Positions 17,178-24,092 of a stretch of 46,065 nucleotides of DNA are shown piece by piece. Each line of letters begins with the position of its first letter. Positions within the stretch are counted from its first letter, which is position 1. The position numbers were made by a program, and so were the translations under genes. The notes below the pieces were generated by a model. It was given only the letters and a program-made list of their open reading frames with translations, did no database searches and was not told the origin of the DNA. The stretch is from contig DASPKA010000026.1 in assembly GCA_035628335.1 (NCBI GenBank), positions 1 through 46,065 of the forward strand, in the 5' to 3' direction. Source of the stretch: DASPKA01 sp035628335. GTDB lineage: Bacteria > Patescibacteriota > Doudnabacteria > UBA920.

Positions 17178-17186
17178 TGTTATAGT
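17178..17186 (+). promoter_or_regulatory. Extended -10 promoter of the zinc-ribbon gene
   Basis: TGtTATAGT (17178-17186), transcription start expected near 17193, just before AAGGAGG and ATG 17208. Confidence 0.45.
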
Positions 17187-17207
17187 ATTAGCATAAGGAG
17201 GATTCAA

Positions 17208-17795
17208 ATGTTTAAACAAAATTTAGTCGTTCGTCAGATGCTTAACGTTGAGCAAGCGCTCAAGTTAAAACAGGCAGAGCTTATTGCTGCTGTAAGGGGT
17301 GTTACATACCAACCTCGGGCAATTTGTCCCGCATGCAATACTGTATTAAACCGTGAGCAGATTGACGCAGGCTTCCTTCGAAGCCGCACAAATCTTACTA
17401 CCAAATGTGTGTGCGGTCACAGGTTCATACCAAGCCTGGCTTCACGGAATGAATTGGGCAATATGCTCACGGACTACTATTGTTCGCTCCAAGCCAGGGC
17501 AGCATTGGAGGGGTTGCATAAATCTCCTCCAGAAATTATTGCTAAAAAAAACCCTTCTGCTTATCACTCCGCCATTCTCCATTTTGGCAGCATGCGTGCA
17601 ATGTACAGACTGGACGGTCTCCAGTACGCACACCGTGAAGTTCCACAGTGGCATTCCGCTGTAGCGCCATTTTTGGGTAAAGCACCTGATCAGATGATCG
17701 CTGATGTAGTTGGTGTGCCTGTGGGTGTCATTACCCGCATGCGCAGACAAGCACGTCAGAAGCCATTTGATGAAAGATTGCTTGAAGACGAATAA
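17208..17795 (+). CDS. Zinc-ribbon hypothetical protein
   Basis: 195 residues with a strong ribosome site (AAGGAGG, eight bases before ATG). CPAC at about residues 43-46 and CVCG near 67 can bind zinc; the C-terminal segment (DQMIADVVGVPVGVITRMRR) resembles a helix-turn-helix. This suggests a nucleic-acid-binding protein, but the family is not recognised. Terminators on both sides make it monocistronic. Confidence 0.65.
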   Translation: MFKQNLVVRQMLNVEQALKLKQAELIAAVRGVTYQPRAICPACNTVLNREQIDAGFLRSRTNLTTKCVCGHRFIPSLASRNELGNMLTDYYCSLQARAALEGLHKSPPEIIAKKNPSAYHSAILHFGSMRAMYRLDGLQYAHREVPQWHSAVAPFLGKAPDQMIADVVGVPVGVITRMRRQARQKPFDERLLEDE

Positions 17796-17797
17796 TG

Positions 17798-17835
17798 AAA
17801 AGGCAGAACCTAACCTGTGTTGGGTCTGCCTTTTT
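17798..17835 (+). terminator. Terminator of the zinc-ribbon gene
   Basis: AAAAGGCAGA (17798-17807) pairs with TCTGCCTTTT (17825-17834), extended inward by short pairs, and ends in a T-run. Confidence 0.8.
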
Positions 17836-17839
17836 ACTG

Positions 17840-17868
17840 TTGACCATTTATTTTTCTCGTGTTACTTT
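17840..17868 (+). promoter_or_regulatory. Promoter of the pyrE leader
   Basis: TTGACC (17840-17845), 17 bases, TACTTT (17863-17868) with TG one base upstream of the -10. Transcription should begin at about 17875, on the ATG of the 15-codon leader ORF. Confidence 0.55.
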
Positions 17869-17875
17869 TATTAAA

Positions 17876-17923
17876 ATGCCTAACAAAGAAAACAACAGAA
17901 TATTTCAAGACTCTTTCGCCTAG
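17876..17923 (+). CDS. Putative leader peptide of the pyrE attenuator, 15 aa
   Basis: ATG 17876 to TAG 17921-17923 encodes MPNKENNRIFQDSFA. It begins seven bases after the -10 box, so it would be read from the 5' end of the RNA. Its stop codon abuts the first base of the terminator stem at 17924. A ribosome finishing this peptide would cover the stem and could let polymerase through, as in the E. coli pyrBI leader (analogy, not proof). No run of one amino acid is present. Confidence 0.45.
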   Translation: MPNKENNRIFQDSFA

Positions 17924-17951
17924 TCCCGACATTGTGTCGGGATTTTTTTTT
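17924..17951 (+). terminator. Terminator between promoter and pyrE (attenuator)
   Basis: TCCCGACA (17924-17931), loop TTG, TGTCGGGA (17935-17942), then nine T residues. It lies between the pyrE promoter and its ribosome site, so transcription of pyrE must pass it. Confidence 0.85.
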
Positions 17952-17975
17952 AACCAAAAATAAAAAGGAGAATAT

Positions 17976-18606
17976 ATGAGACAAGGCCAAATCTTGCAGA
18001 AGCTGCAGGAAGCCGGAGCGCTTGTTTTAAACACGCATGTGGTTTATAGCTCGTGGAAGCATGGGGGTGTATGTAAACAAAGACGCATTGTACACGCATC
18101 CCGCTGTTACCGGTATACTCTGCCGTGAAATTGCTAAACGGTTTCGGGTTGGGGTTGAAGTGGTTGCAGCACCAGCCATTGGCGGAGTTATTCTTGCCCA
18201 ATGGACGGCCTTTCACCTGGCCAAGCTCAGCGAGCGGGAAGTTCTGGCGGTCTACGCTGAAAAAAGCGAAGACGGAAAGAGCTTTCTGTTTAAGCGAGGG
18301 TACGAAAAGCTACTGAAAAACGCACGAACACTTGTACTCGAAGACGTCCTAACCACAGGCAGGTCAGTGCGCAGGGTGGTAGATGTTGCTAAACAGGCAG
18401 GTGCCATGGTGGTGGGAGTGGGTGCATTGTGGAACAGAGGCGGGGTAACTCCACAGTCCCTGAATGTTAACCGCCTGGAGTCTCTCATGGACATACGCTT
18501 TGAGTCCTGGGAGGAGAAAGACTGTCAGTTGTGTGTTAAAAAGATTCCTATCAACCTTGAGCTCGGGCATGGGGCTGAGTACATCAAACGGTTCCCTAGC
18601 TTTTAG
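17976..18606 (+). pseudogene. pyrE: Orotate phosphoribosyltransferase (PyrE-type), one-base frameshift
   Basis: PyrE joins orotate and PRPP in UMP synthesis. ATG 17976 follows AAAAAGGAG and reads ILQKLQEAGALVLNTHVVYSSWKHG, the family's usual start, then leaves frame in five G residues at 18063-18067. With one G fewer the reading continues GVYVNKDALYTHP, as in intact homologues, through the catalytic loop (YAEKSEDGKSF) and PRPP loop VLEDVLTTGRS to TAG 18606, about 209 residues. The open frame from 18037 has no ribosome site and lacks the N-terminus. Either a true mutation, a homopolymer sequencing error or programmed slippage. Confidence 0.8.
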
Positions 18607-18611
18607 TTAAC

Positions 18612-18649
18612 AAAAGATAAGCGAAAGCTGTGCTTTCACTTATCTTTTT
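18612..18649 (+). terminator. Terminator of pyrE
   Basis: AAAAGATAAG (18612-18621) pairs with CTTATCTTTT (18639-18648), with GAAAGC/GCTTTC inside and one mismatch; T-run at the end. Confidence 0.85.
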
Positions 18650-18679
18650 ACAATTTTACTATAAATCTGCGGTGAAATA

Positions 18680-18688
18680 TGTTACCAT
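18680..18688 (+). promoter_or_regulatory. Extended -10 promoter, leaderless start
   Basis: TGtTACCAT (18680-18688) lies six bases before ATG 18695. Confidence 0.45.
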
Positions 18689-18694
18689 GTATCT

Positions 18695-19042
18695 ATGAAC
18701 ATGAATCCCCTAGTAAACATTTTATTACGTACTCTTGCAGTAGGAGTTGCTGCGTTTATTACTCCTGGAGTTGTTATTACCAGCATATTTTCAGCAATAG
18801 TTGTTGCAATTATCATTGCTCTTTTGAACCACTATTTAAAGCCACTGTTAATAATTCTGACTCTTCCCGTAACTCTCATTACTTTAGGTTTATTTATTTT
18901 AGTAATCAATGCCTTTATGGTATGGTTAACCTCTGCCATAGTCCCCGGCTTTGAAGTAACAGGTTTTTGGAGCGCTGTATTGTTTTCAATCTTACTCACC
19001 CTATTTAATTGGGCTTTTGCAGTTGAGGGAGATAATAAGTAA
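18695..19042 (+). CDS. Phage holin family 4 / YvlD-like membrane protein
   Basis: 115 residues, four hydrophobic helices: LLRTLAVGVAAFITPGVVI, IFSAIVVAIIIALLNHYLKP, LLIILTLPVTLITLGLFILV and a last segment FWSAVLFSILLTLFNWAF. The pattern NHYLKPLLIILTLPVTLITLG is typical of the widespread YvlD/phage-holin-4 family. Despite the name, no lytic gene is nearby and a chromosomal envelope role is more likely. Confidence 0.82.
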   Translation: MNMNPLVNILLRTLAVGVAAFITPGVVITSIFSAIVVAIIIALLNHYLKPLLIILTLPVTLITLGLFILVINAFMVWLTSAIVPGFEVTGFWSAVLFSILLTLFNWAFAVEGDNK

Positions 19043-19069
19043 AAAATCGTTTTTCCGTATTTGGATAGT

Positions 19070-19099
19070 TTGACCTGCAGGAGTATTTTATGGTATCAT
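19070..19099 (+). promoter_or_regulatory. Promoter upstream of rny
   Basis: TTGACC (19070-19075), 18 bases, TGgTATCAT (-10 at 19094-19099). The RNA would start near 19106 and meet a terminator at 19209-19235 before rny. Confidence 0.5.
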
Positions 19100-19193
19100 G
19101 CCTGTACTGTTAATTCGCGTTAAAGCCGAGTTGGATGACGATTTCTACACAAAATTTTTCTTTGAGATTAAGCTCACTTTTGACTATAAATAA
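19098..19193 (+). CDS. Possible 31-residue small ORF before rny
   Basis: ATG 19098 to TAA 19191-19193 encodes 31 residues starting MPVLLIRVKAELDDDF and ending LTFDYK, with mixed beta-like composition. Its ATG overlaps the -10 box, so it could only be translated from an upstream promoter. A terminator follows within 20 bases. It may be a leader ORF, part of a small RNA, or chance. Confidence 0.3.
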   Translation: MPVLLIRVKAELDDDFYTKFFFEIKLTFDYK

Positions 19194-19208
19194 AAGCTTT
19201 TTTCCAAT

Positions 19209-19235
19209 CCCGCTAAACTAATGCGGGCATTTTTT
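19209..19235 (+). terminator. Terminator or attenuator before rny
   Basis: CCCGC (19209-19213) and GCGGG (19223-19227) with a 9-base loop, followed by CATTTTTT. Short stem but well-formed U-run, 40 bases upstream of rny's ATG. Confidence 0.55.
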
Positions 19236-19274
19236 GTGGTAGGATCTTCTTCCAAAGTAGGATAGAAGATTTTT

Positions 19275-20828
19275 ATGTTATCAATTATTTACATACTGAT
19301 AGGCCTGGCTATTGGGGCAGGGATAGGTTGGGTGCTCAAACAAAAGACTACTACTGCCAAAATTGGCAATGCAGAGTCCAAGGCAGAGAAAATTTTAGAG
19401 GAAGCCAAATCTAAAGAAAAAGAAATGCTCTTAGACGCCAAGTCTAAGGCTTTGGAAATAACAGAGTCTGCAAAGAAAGCAGAGGCTGATTTCAGAAGTC
19501 AGATTCAGCGTTTTGAAGCTCGTATAGACCGTCGTGAGAAAGAACTCGACACTAAGGAGGCACATTTGGACAAGCAGAAGGCCACTCTGGAAGCTAAGGG
19601 TGAAGAGATCAAGCTGTTGCAGGAAGAAATAAAAGAAGTTAAAACTAAACAGCTTCAAACTTTGGAAAAGATAGCATCTATGACCCGCGAGGATGCTCAG
19701 AAAGTTCTACTCGATAACGCTGAGAAAAGCGTTAAAGACGAAATGGTTCACTTGCACAAAAAGCTTCTGGAATCCACACGTCAGGATGCGGATGCGAAAG
19801 CTCGCGTAATTTTAGCTAATGCTATGGAGCGCGTAGTCTCAGAAGTTACCAGTGAAACTACAACAACGACGGTTGTTATCCCGAACGAAGAGCTCAAAGG
19901 CCGAATTATAGGTAAAGAAGGTAGGAATATACGCGCATTTGAACAAATGCTTGGCTGTGAAATTTTAATAGACGACAGTCCTGACACCGTTGTAATTTCT
20001 GGGTTTAACTCTGTACGTAGACATATTGCCAAACTAACTTTAGAGAAATTGGTTGCTGATGGTCGCATACACCCAGCGCGAATTGAGGAAGCGTATGAAA
20101 AGAGTAAGGCTGAAATAAATGAGCAGATTAAGAAAGCGGGAGAAGAGGCTTGTTATGAGCTTGGAATCACTAACTTCCCACCCAAGCTTGTGCATTTGGT
20201 TGGTCGCTTAATGTTCAGAACTTCTTATGGACAGAACGTATTACGCCACTCAACTGAAATGGCAAAAATTGGTGCAATAATCGCAGAGGAGCTCGGTGCT
20301 GATGTCAGCATAGTGAAGCAAGGTGCGTTGTTGCATGATGTGGGTAAGGCACTTGACCAGGAAGTTGAGGGTACGCACATTGAGATCGGTATCCGTATTG
20401 CTGAGAAGTTTGGCTTGGACCCAAGGGTTATAGAAGCTATAGAGTCGCACCACCATGATACCGATGTTTCTGAGGGTGCTTCTGCCAAGCACAAGCGTGA
20501 ATTCTGTATTGAAGCCATGATTGTCGACTACTGTGATGGGATCTCTGGCGGACGACCAGGTGCACGTAAAGACTCTTACGAAAACTACGTTAAACGCTTA
20601 ACTGACCTTGAGAACATAGCTACCCGCAACGAAGGTGTGCAAAAAGCTTATGCAATTATGGGTGGCCGTGAGATTCGTGTATTTGTGATGCCAGAGTTGT
20701 TGGATGACCTTTCATGCATGAAGCTTGCTCGTCAGATAGCTAACGATATTGAAGGTGAAATGAAGTTCCCTGGAGAAATTCGTGTACAAGTTATACGCGA
20801 AACCCGCGTCATAGAATACGCACGCTAG
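19275..20828 (+). CDS. rny: Ribonuclease Y
   Basis: 517 residues, the normal RNase Y length: N-terminal membrane anchor (IIYILIGLAIGAGIGWVL), a long coiled coil (about 25-180), a KH domain with GRIIGKEGRNIRAFE near 210, and an HD domain (RHSTEMAKIG ... LLHDVGKALD). It starts mRNA decay at the membrane. Its stop codon lies in the first base triplet of a TTAGGC repeat array that borders the inserted four-helix gene; normally ymdB follows directly. Confidence 0.97.
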   Translation: MLSIIYILIGLAIGAGIGWVLKQKTTTAKIGNAESKAEKILEEAKSKEKEMLLDAKSKALEITESAKKAEADFRSQIQRFEARIDRREKELDTKEAHLDKQKATLEAKGEEIKLLQEEIKEVKTKQLQTLEKIASMTREDAQKVLLDNAEKSVKDEMVHLHKKLLESTRQDADAKARVILANAMERVVSEVTSETTTTTVVIPNEELKGRIIGKEGRNIRAFEQMLGCEILIDDSPDTVVISGFNSVRRHIAKLTLEKLVADGRIHPARIEEAYEKSKAEINEQIKKAGEEACYELGITNFPPKLVHLVGRLMFRTSYGQNVLRHSTEMAKIGAIIAEELGADVSIVKQGALLHDVGKALDQEVEGTHIEIGIRIAEKFGLDPRVIEAIESHHHDTDVSEGASAKHKREFCIEAMIVDYCDGISGGRPGARKDSYENYVKRLTDLENIATRNEGVQKAYAIMGGREIRVFVMPELLDDLSCMKLARQIANDIEGEMKFPGEIRVQVIRETRVIEYAR

Positions 20829-20849
20829 GTATTAGGCATTAGGCGTTAG
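20826..20849 (+). repeat. Left TTAGGC repeat arm of the S23 element
   Basis: Three degenerate copies of TTAGGC (TATTAGGCATTAGGCGTTAG). TTAGGCATTAGG and TTAGGCGTTAG have exact complements in the right arm at 21221-21245. The rny stop codon TAG is the first triplet. Confidence 0.75.
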
Positions 20850-20859
20850 AAACACAGAA

Positions 20860-21225
20860 ATGAGTACTAGCTATAAAGATTTGATTGTTTGGCAGAAAGC
20901 AATTTTGTTAGTTAAAAGTATATATTATACAACAGAAAAGTTTCCGAAATCTGAAATATTCGGATTAAGTTCTCAAATGAGGCGCGCTGCTGTATCTATC
21001 ACTTCGAACATAGCGGAAGGAAGATACAGGAGTAGCTCAAAGGAAAATAAGCATTTTTATTTGATTGCGTTTGGTTCTGGCGCGGAGTTGGAGACTCAAT
21101 TGATTATTTCAAAAGAGTTGGGATTAATTAAAGTTCCTGAATTTCAAGAATTAACTAATTTATTGGCAGAAGTAATGAAAATGCTAAATGTCTTAATTTC
21201 AAAGCTGTCATTGCCTAAAGCCTAA
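20860..21225 (+). CDS. Four-helix bundle protein (23S rRNA intervening-sequence type, TIGR02436)
   Basis: 121 residues with the family's signatures: YKDLIVWQKA at the start, FPKSEIFGLSSQMRRAAVSI in the middle, SNIAEGRYRSSSKE, and a final helix. The fold is a four-helix bundle related to the Avd accessory protein of retroelements; members are classically found in insertions in bacterial 23S rRNA genes. Function unsettled. Here it sits alone between rny and the ymdB-type gene, bordered by complementary repeats like the stems of rRNA intervening sequences, so it looks like a separately mobile unit. Confidence 0.92.
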   Translation: MSTSYKDLIVWQKAILLVKSIYYTTEKFPKSEIFGLSSQMRRAAVSITSNIAEGRYRSSSKENKHFYLIAFGSGAELETQLIISKELGLIKVPEFQELTNLLAEVMKMLNVLISKLSLPKA

Positions 21226-21247
21226 CGCCTAACAACCTAATGCCTAA
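21213..21247 (+). repeat. Right GCCTAA repeat arm of the S23 element
   Basis: Copies of GCCTAA (GCCTAAAGCCTAACGCCTAA, then CCTAATGCCTAAAG). They complement the left arm in 11-12-base blocks. The arm contains the stop of the four-helix gene (21223-21225) and the start codon and second and third codons (ATG CCT AAA) of the next gene. Confidence 0.75.
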
Positions 21248-22046
21248 AGTCTTACTACTAGGTGATATATTTGGAAAACCCGGGCGACAGGCTGTTGCTC
21301 GGGTTTTACCGTCTTTGCGCGAGGAGTACGGGTTAGACTTAATTGTAGCAAATGTTGAGAATTTAGCGCACGGCAAGGGTGTAACACCACGAACGTTAGC
21401 AGAGCTTAAGGCAATGGGAATAGATGTGTTTACTTCTGGTAACCACGTGTTTGACAGAGGTGGGCAGTATGAGGAGTGCTTTGAGAGGTTTCCAGAACTT
21501 ATACGTCCCGCTAATTACGAGACCCTTGGACCTGGGACCATAGTGCCTGGCTATGGGTATATTAGAGTTGAAAAAAATGGACAGCAGTACTTGGTTATAA
21601 ATCTGGGAGGTCGTGTGTTTTTTGAAAAGCAGTTTAAGGGTACAATAGCAAATCCGTTCCTTACCGCTGATAAAGTCATAACGCAAGAAGCTCAAAACGG
21701 TGATATAATAATTGTAGATTTCCACGCAGAAGCAACCAGTGAGAAATTGGCGCTTGGTCACTATTTGGATGGTAGGGTTTCCGCAGTAGTGGGGACGCAC
21801 ACACACGTACCAAGCGCGGATACTAGAGTAATGCCATCAGGCACATTCTTTCAGGCTGACCTTGGTATGACTGGCGTCCAACATTCCGCCATAGGAGCTA
21901 CCTTTGAAAGCGTTATGGACATCTTTTTGGATAAAAAAGAAAAATTTAAAATGGAAGTGGCAGAAGGAGAGTGCGTGGTGAATGGGCTATTTATAAATTT
22001 CGAAACCAAAGAGTTGCAAAGGTTACAAAAGATGGTTGATTTATAA
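21240..22046 (+). CDS. ymdB: YmdB-type metallophosphoesterase (TIGR00282)
   Basis: 268 residues beginning VLLLGDIFGKPGRQAV with metal ligands in GDIFG, VANVENLAHG, GNHVFD, DFHAEATSEK, GTHTHVPSADTRV. This family hydrolyses cyclic nucleotides (2',3'-cAMP in Bacillus YmdB) and is genetically linked to rny; the neighbourhood rny-ymdB is conserved and here interrupted by the four-helix element. The first three codons belong to the element's repeat. Confidence 0.93.
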   Translation: MPKVLLLGDIFGKPGRQAVARVLPSLREEYGLDLIVANVENLAHGKGVTPRTLAELKAMGIDVFTSGNHVFDRGGQYEECFERFPELIRPANYETLGPGTIVPGYGYIRVEKNGQQYLVINLGGRVFFEKQFKGTIANPFLTADKVITQEAQNGDIIIVDFHAEATSEKLALGHYLDGRVSAVVGTHTHVPSADTRVMPSGTFFQADLGMTGVQHSAIGATFESVMDIFLDKKEKFKMEVAEGECVVNGLFINFETKELQRLQKMVDL

Positions 22047-22202
22047 TTTAGAACGCTTCTAAGAAGAATATACTTCCTGAGATTTCTGAAATTCTTGAGA
22101 TAAATTTTCCATACTCATATAGCTTCAAAATCAAAATAGTATACAAGGGAGATTAGAAATATGCAAACATTTATTAACGAGTAAAAAACTTGCATTAAGA
22201 TT

Positions 22203-22502
22203 ATGTATTATATTGTTATACTCATTGCAGGGTTATTGTTGCCGACTTTAGCAAACATATGCTTACACGTCCTGGGACAAAGCAATTTCGATCCAAAACT
22301 GATATATGGTGTTGCATTTGTTGTGTTACTTGTAATAGATATTTTTTGTTCAAGAAAAATTATTCTTCAAAGCAAAGGATTACAATCAATACCACAGACA
22401 GTTAAGGGTCTGGGATTATTTTTAGCAAACTTTACTGGCATTCTTTTTTTCTTTATCTTATATAAAATTTTCACTCAAGGTCTGATATTAGGACCGTTTT
22501 AA
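22203..22502 (+). CDS. Small membrane protein, 99 aa
   Basis: Three hydrophobic helices (YYIVILIAGLLLPTLANICL, IYGVAFVVLLVIDIFC, GLFLANFTGILFFFILYKIF). No family recognised. The 156 bases before it hold TTGAGA-17-TATAGC as a possible promoter and a seven-codon ORF (MQTFINE, 22161-22184) behind GGGAG, which might be a leader peptide; neither is firm. Confidence 0.55.
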   Translation: MYYIVILIAGLLLPTLANICLHVLGQSNFDPKLIYGVAFVVLLVIDIFCSRKIILQSKGLQSIPQTVKGLGLFLANFTGILFFFILYKIFTQGLILGPF

Positions 22503-22507
22503 TCGAT

Positions 22508-23035
22508 ATGAATGGTTTTATAAAACCAGAAAATATAATTGCCCAGGTTGCGCTCAGGAGTGGCGACCGAGTTGCTGACTTTGGGTGTGGAAGCGGTTTT
22601 TATACTATTCCTGCTGCTAAGGCTGTTGGAGCCTCTGGACTTGTGTACGCCTTTGACTTGCTCGACGAGAAGCTTTCCGCAACGCTTTCTGCTGCTCGTG
22701 GATTTGGTTTGCATAACGTCAAGCCAGTTCGTGCGAATTTAGAACTACCCTTAAGCGGGGTAGAGCCATTAACTTTTGATATGGTACTTCTAGGGAACAT
22801 TCTTCACCAGGTCCGTACAGCAGATGCGGTGCTTAGAAATGCTTATGGTTTGCTTAAAACAGAAGGAAGGTTGGTTGCTATAGAATGGAAGCCAGGAAAT
22901 ACCCCCTTTGGCCCAGCGCCTGAAAAGCGGCTTTCAGAAAGTACGCTGGCGTCGCAGCTCGAGAAGTTTCACTTTAAAAAACTAAAGAACCTAGAAGTAG
23001 ACGGATACCACTATGCAGTCATATTCCAAAAATAA
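22508..23035 (+). CDS. Class I SAM-dependent methyltransferase (UbiE-like)
   Basis: 175 residues with motif I VADFGCGSGFYTIPAA near residue 24, an acidic residue after strand 2 (VYAFDLLDEKL), motif II FDMVLLGNILHQV and motif III LLKTEGRLVAIEWK. Built like UbiE/Methyltransf_11 enzymes. Substrate unknown. It starts five bases after the preceding membrane protein and is followed by a small terminator. Confidence 0.8.
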   Translation: MNGFIKPENIIAQVALRSGDRVADFGCGSGFYTIPAAKAVGASGLVYAFDLLDEKLSATLSAARGFGLHNVKPVRANLELPLSGVEPLTFDMVLLGNILHQVRTADAVLRNAYGLLKTEGRLVAIEWKPGNTPFGPAPEKRLSESTLASQLEKFHFKKLKNLEVDGYHYAVIFQK

Positions 23036-23054
23036 ACCGCTCTTGCGGTTTTTT
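23035..23054 (+). terminator. Terminator of the methyltransferase gene
   Basis: AACCGC (23035-23040), loop TCTT, GCGGTT (23045-23050), then TTTT. Confidence 0.75.
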
Positions 23055-23071
23055 GTTAGAAAAATTAATAT
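23043..23071 (+). promoter_or_regulatory. Weak candidate promoter of a structured RNA
   Basis: TTGCGG (23043-23048), 17 bases, TAATAT (23066-23071). The -35 overlaps the preceding terminator. Confidence 0.25.
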
Positions 23072-23077
23072 ATGTAG

Positions 23078-23222
23078 GCTACTAAGTGTGGCTCTTGTAA
23101 CTGCAGGAAACAGACGGAGGACTCATTTTGTAGCATGTAACACTCGGCTTCAGTTGTGTATACAAGACGGGTGTACACAACTTAAAACAAGGCAGCTTTC
23201 TCCAAGCTTTCGCCTTGTTTTT
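23078..23222 (+). ncRNA. Candidate structured small RNA
   Basis: This stretch lies between convergent genes and has no convincing ORF. It contains a perfect 9-bp stem (AGTTGTGTA 23152-23160 with TACACAACT 23174-23182) and ends in a strong terminator. The region upstream has shorter complementary blocks (AGTGT/ACACT). It resembles no RNA family I can name. It could equally be the 3' UTR of the methyltransferase mRNA if the first terminator leaks. Confidence 0.3.
23184..23222. terminator. Bidirectional terminator between convergent genes
   Basis: AAAACAAGGC (23184-23193) pairs with GCCTTGTTTT (23212-23221), with AGCTT/AAGCT inside; T-runs on both strands. It serves the rightward RNA and the leftward TrmB gene, whose stop is at 23236. 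Confidence 0.85.
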
Positions 23223-23235
23223 CATTTCTATATCC

Positions 23236-23961
23236 TTATATCTTTTCCCACAATTCATTAAAAAATAAACTAAGGGTCTGTTGTGTAACAGGGCTTTCTA
23301 TTACTAGTGCCGTTATTTCTGGCTTAAATGAATAGATTGCAATCTTGTTTTCCCATATTTGAATCAGCCCACTGTCAAAGGCTGAGTTAACCGGGATAAG
23401 CTTTGTGTGTCTCAACTCTTTTGCATCTTTGTCCTTCCTCATTTCACCAAACGGTGTGTTTAAGATAATTGCCCGTAGGGGAATTCTTCTTTCCACCCGT
23501 TGCTTTACAAATTCTTTCATAAAGTCACCTGAGGCTCTGTAAATTTCGTCTGCAGAGCCAAATGCCAAAAGTTCTTGAGCTTCTGAGTATACTTCCCGCA
23601 GTACCGTCCTCAAGCCTTCCATGCCTTCATAGTACCTAACTTTTGCCTCGTGTTTTGAAGAGCCATAGAGAGAGTTAAGTGTGGGGACAGCTTTAGCGAG
23701 CAGCTTTGTTTTTTCCTCATAACCTGCTAGAACTTTGCGAGGGTCGTGAGCGCCAAATAGTAGTGATTGTTTCTTGCGGAAGGTAAATGCAAGACCCTTT
23801 TCCGTGAGACGTTTTAAAATGACCTCAGCGCTTGATCTTGGGATTACGGAAAGTGTTGCGACTTGTCCAACGGTGGCGCTGCCAAGCTCAAGAAGCGCAA
23901 AATACACTTTCGCTTCGTTGGGTTTCAAATTCAATATTTGAGCTATGGTGTTTTTATGCAT
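23236..23961 (-). CDS. TrmB-family transcriptional regulator
   Basis: 241 residues: N-terminal winged helix (KPNEAKVYFALLELGSATVG, then IPRSSAEVILKRLTEKGL), a coiled linker, and a C-terminal phospholipase D-like sensor domain (YYEGMEGLRTVLREVYSEAQ, VKQRVERRIPLRAIIL). TrmB proteins sense sugars in archaea, and are also frequent in CPR bacteria. Divergent from the binding-protein gene at 24093, which is a plausible target. A 20-base palindrome lies six bases upstream of its start. Confidence 0.85.
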   Translation of the reverse strand: MHKNTIAQILNLKPNEAKVYFALLELGSATVGQVATLSVIPRSSAEVILKRLTEKGLAFTFRKKQSLLFGAHDPRKVLAGYEEKTKLLAKAVPTLNSLYGSSKHEAKVRYYEGMEGLRTVLREVYSEAQELLAFGSADEIYRASGDFMKEFVKQRVERRIPLRAIILNTPFGEMRKDKDAKELRHTKLIPVNSAFDSGLIQIWENKIAIYSFKPEITALVIESPVTQQTLSLFFNELWEKI

Positions 23962-23966
23962 AAAAA

Positions 23967-23986
23967 TGCCAACATTTATGTTGGCA
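23967..23986. promoter_or_regulatory. Palindromic operator candidate next to the TrmB gene
   Basis: TGCCAACAT (23967-23975) and ATGTTGGCA (23978-23986) around a TT centre. It begins five bases from the regulator's start codon, so binding would block its own transcription or translation: a likely autoregulatory site, or an mRNA hairpin. Confidence 0.55.
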
Positions 23987-24054
23987 ATAACTACATAGAA
24001 ATTACCATATTATTTGGGTAAATACAATACTTCACACTATTTGTGCCACAGTTA

Positions 24055-24083
24055 TTGATACTCACCATAGATGGCTCTATGAT
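24055..24083 (+). promoter_or_regulatory. Promoter of the binding-protein gene
   Basis: TTGATA (24055-24060), 17 bases, TATGAT (24078-24083). Transcription starts near 24090, two or three bases before ATG 24093. Confidence 0.65.
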
Positions 24084-24092
24084 GTGAGGTAT

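Noticed and set aside
18037..18606. Intact phosphoribosyltransferase starting at ATG 18037
   Set aside because: No ribosome site, lacks the N-terminal part of the family, and the missing part lies upstream in another frame behind a ribosome site.
18695..19042. Prophage lysis gene
   Set aside because: The holin-family name is misleading: there are no phage genes around and the protein fits the chromosomal YvlD group.
23013..23261. 82-residue ORF between convergent genes
   Set aside because: Overlaps the methyltransferase end and a terminator, has no ribosome site, and its product has no protein-like pattern.
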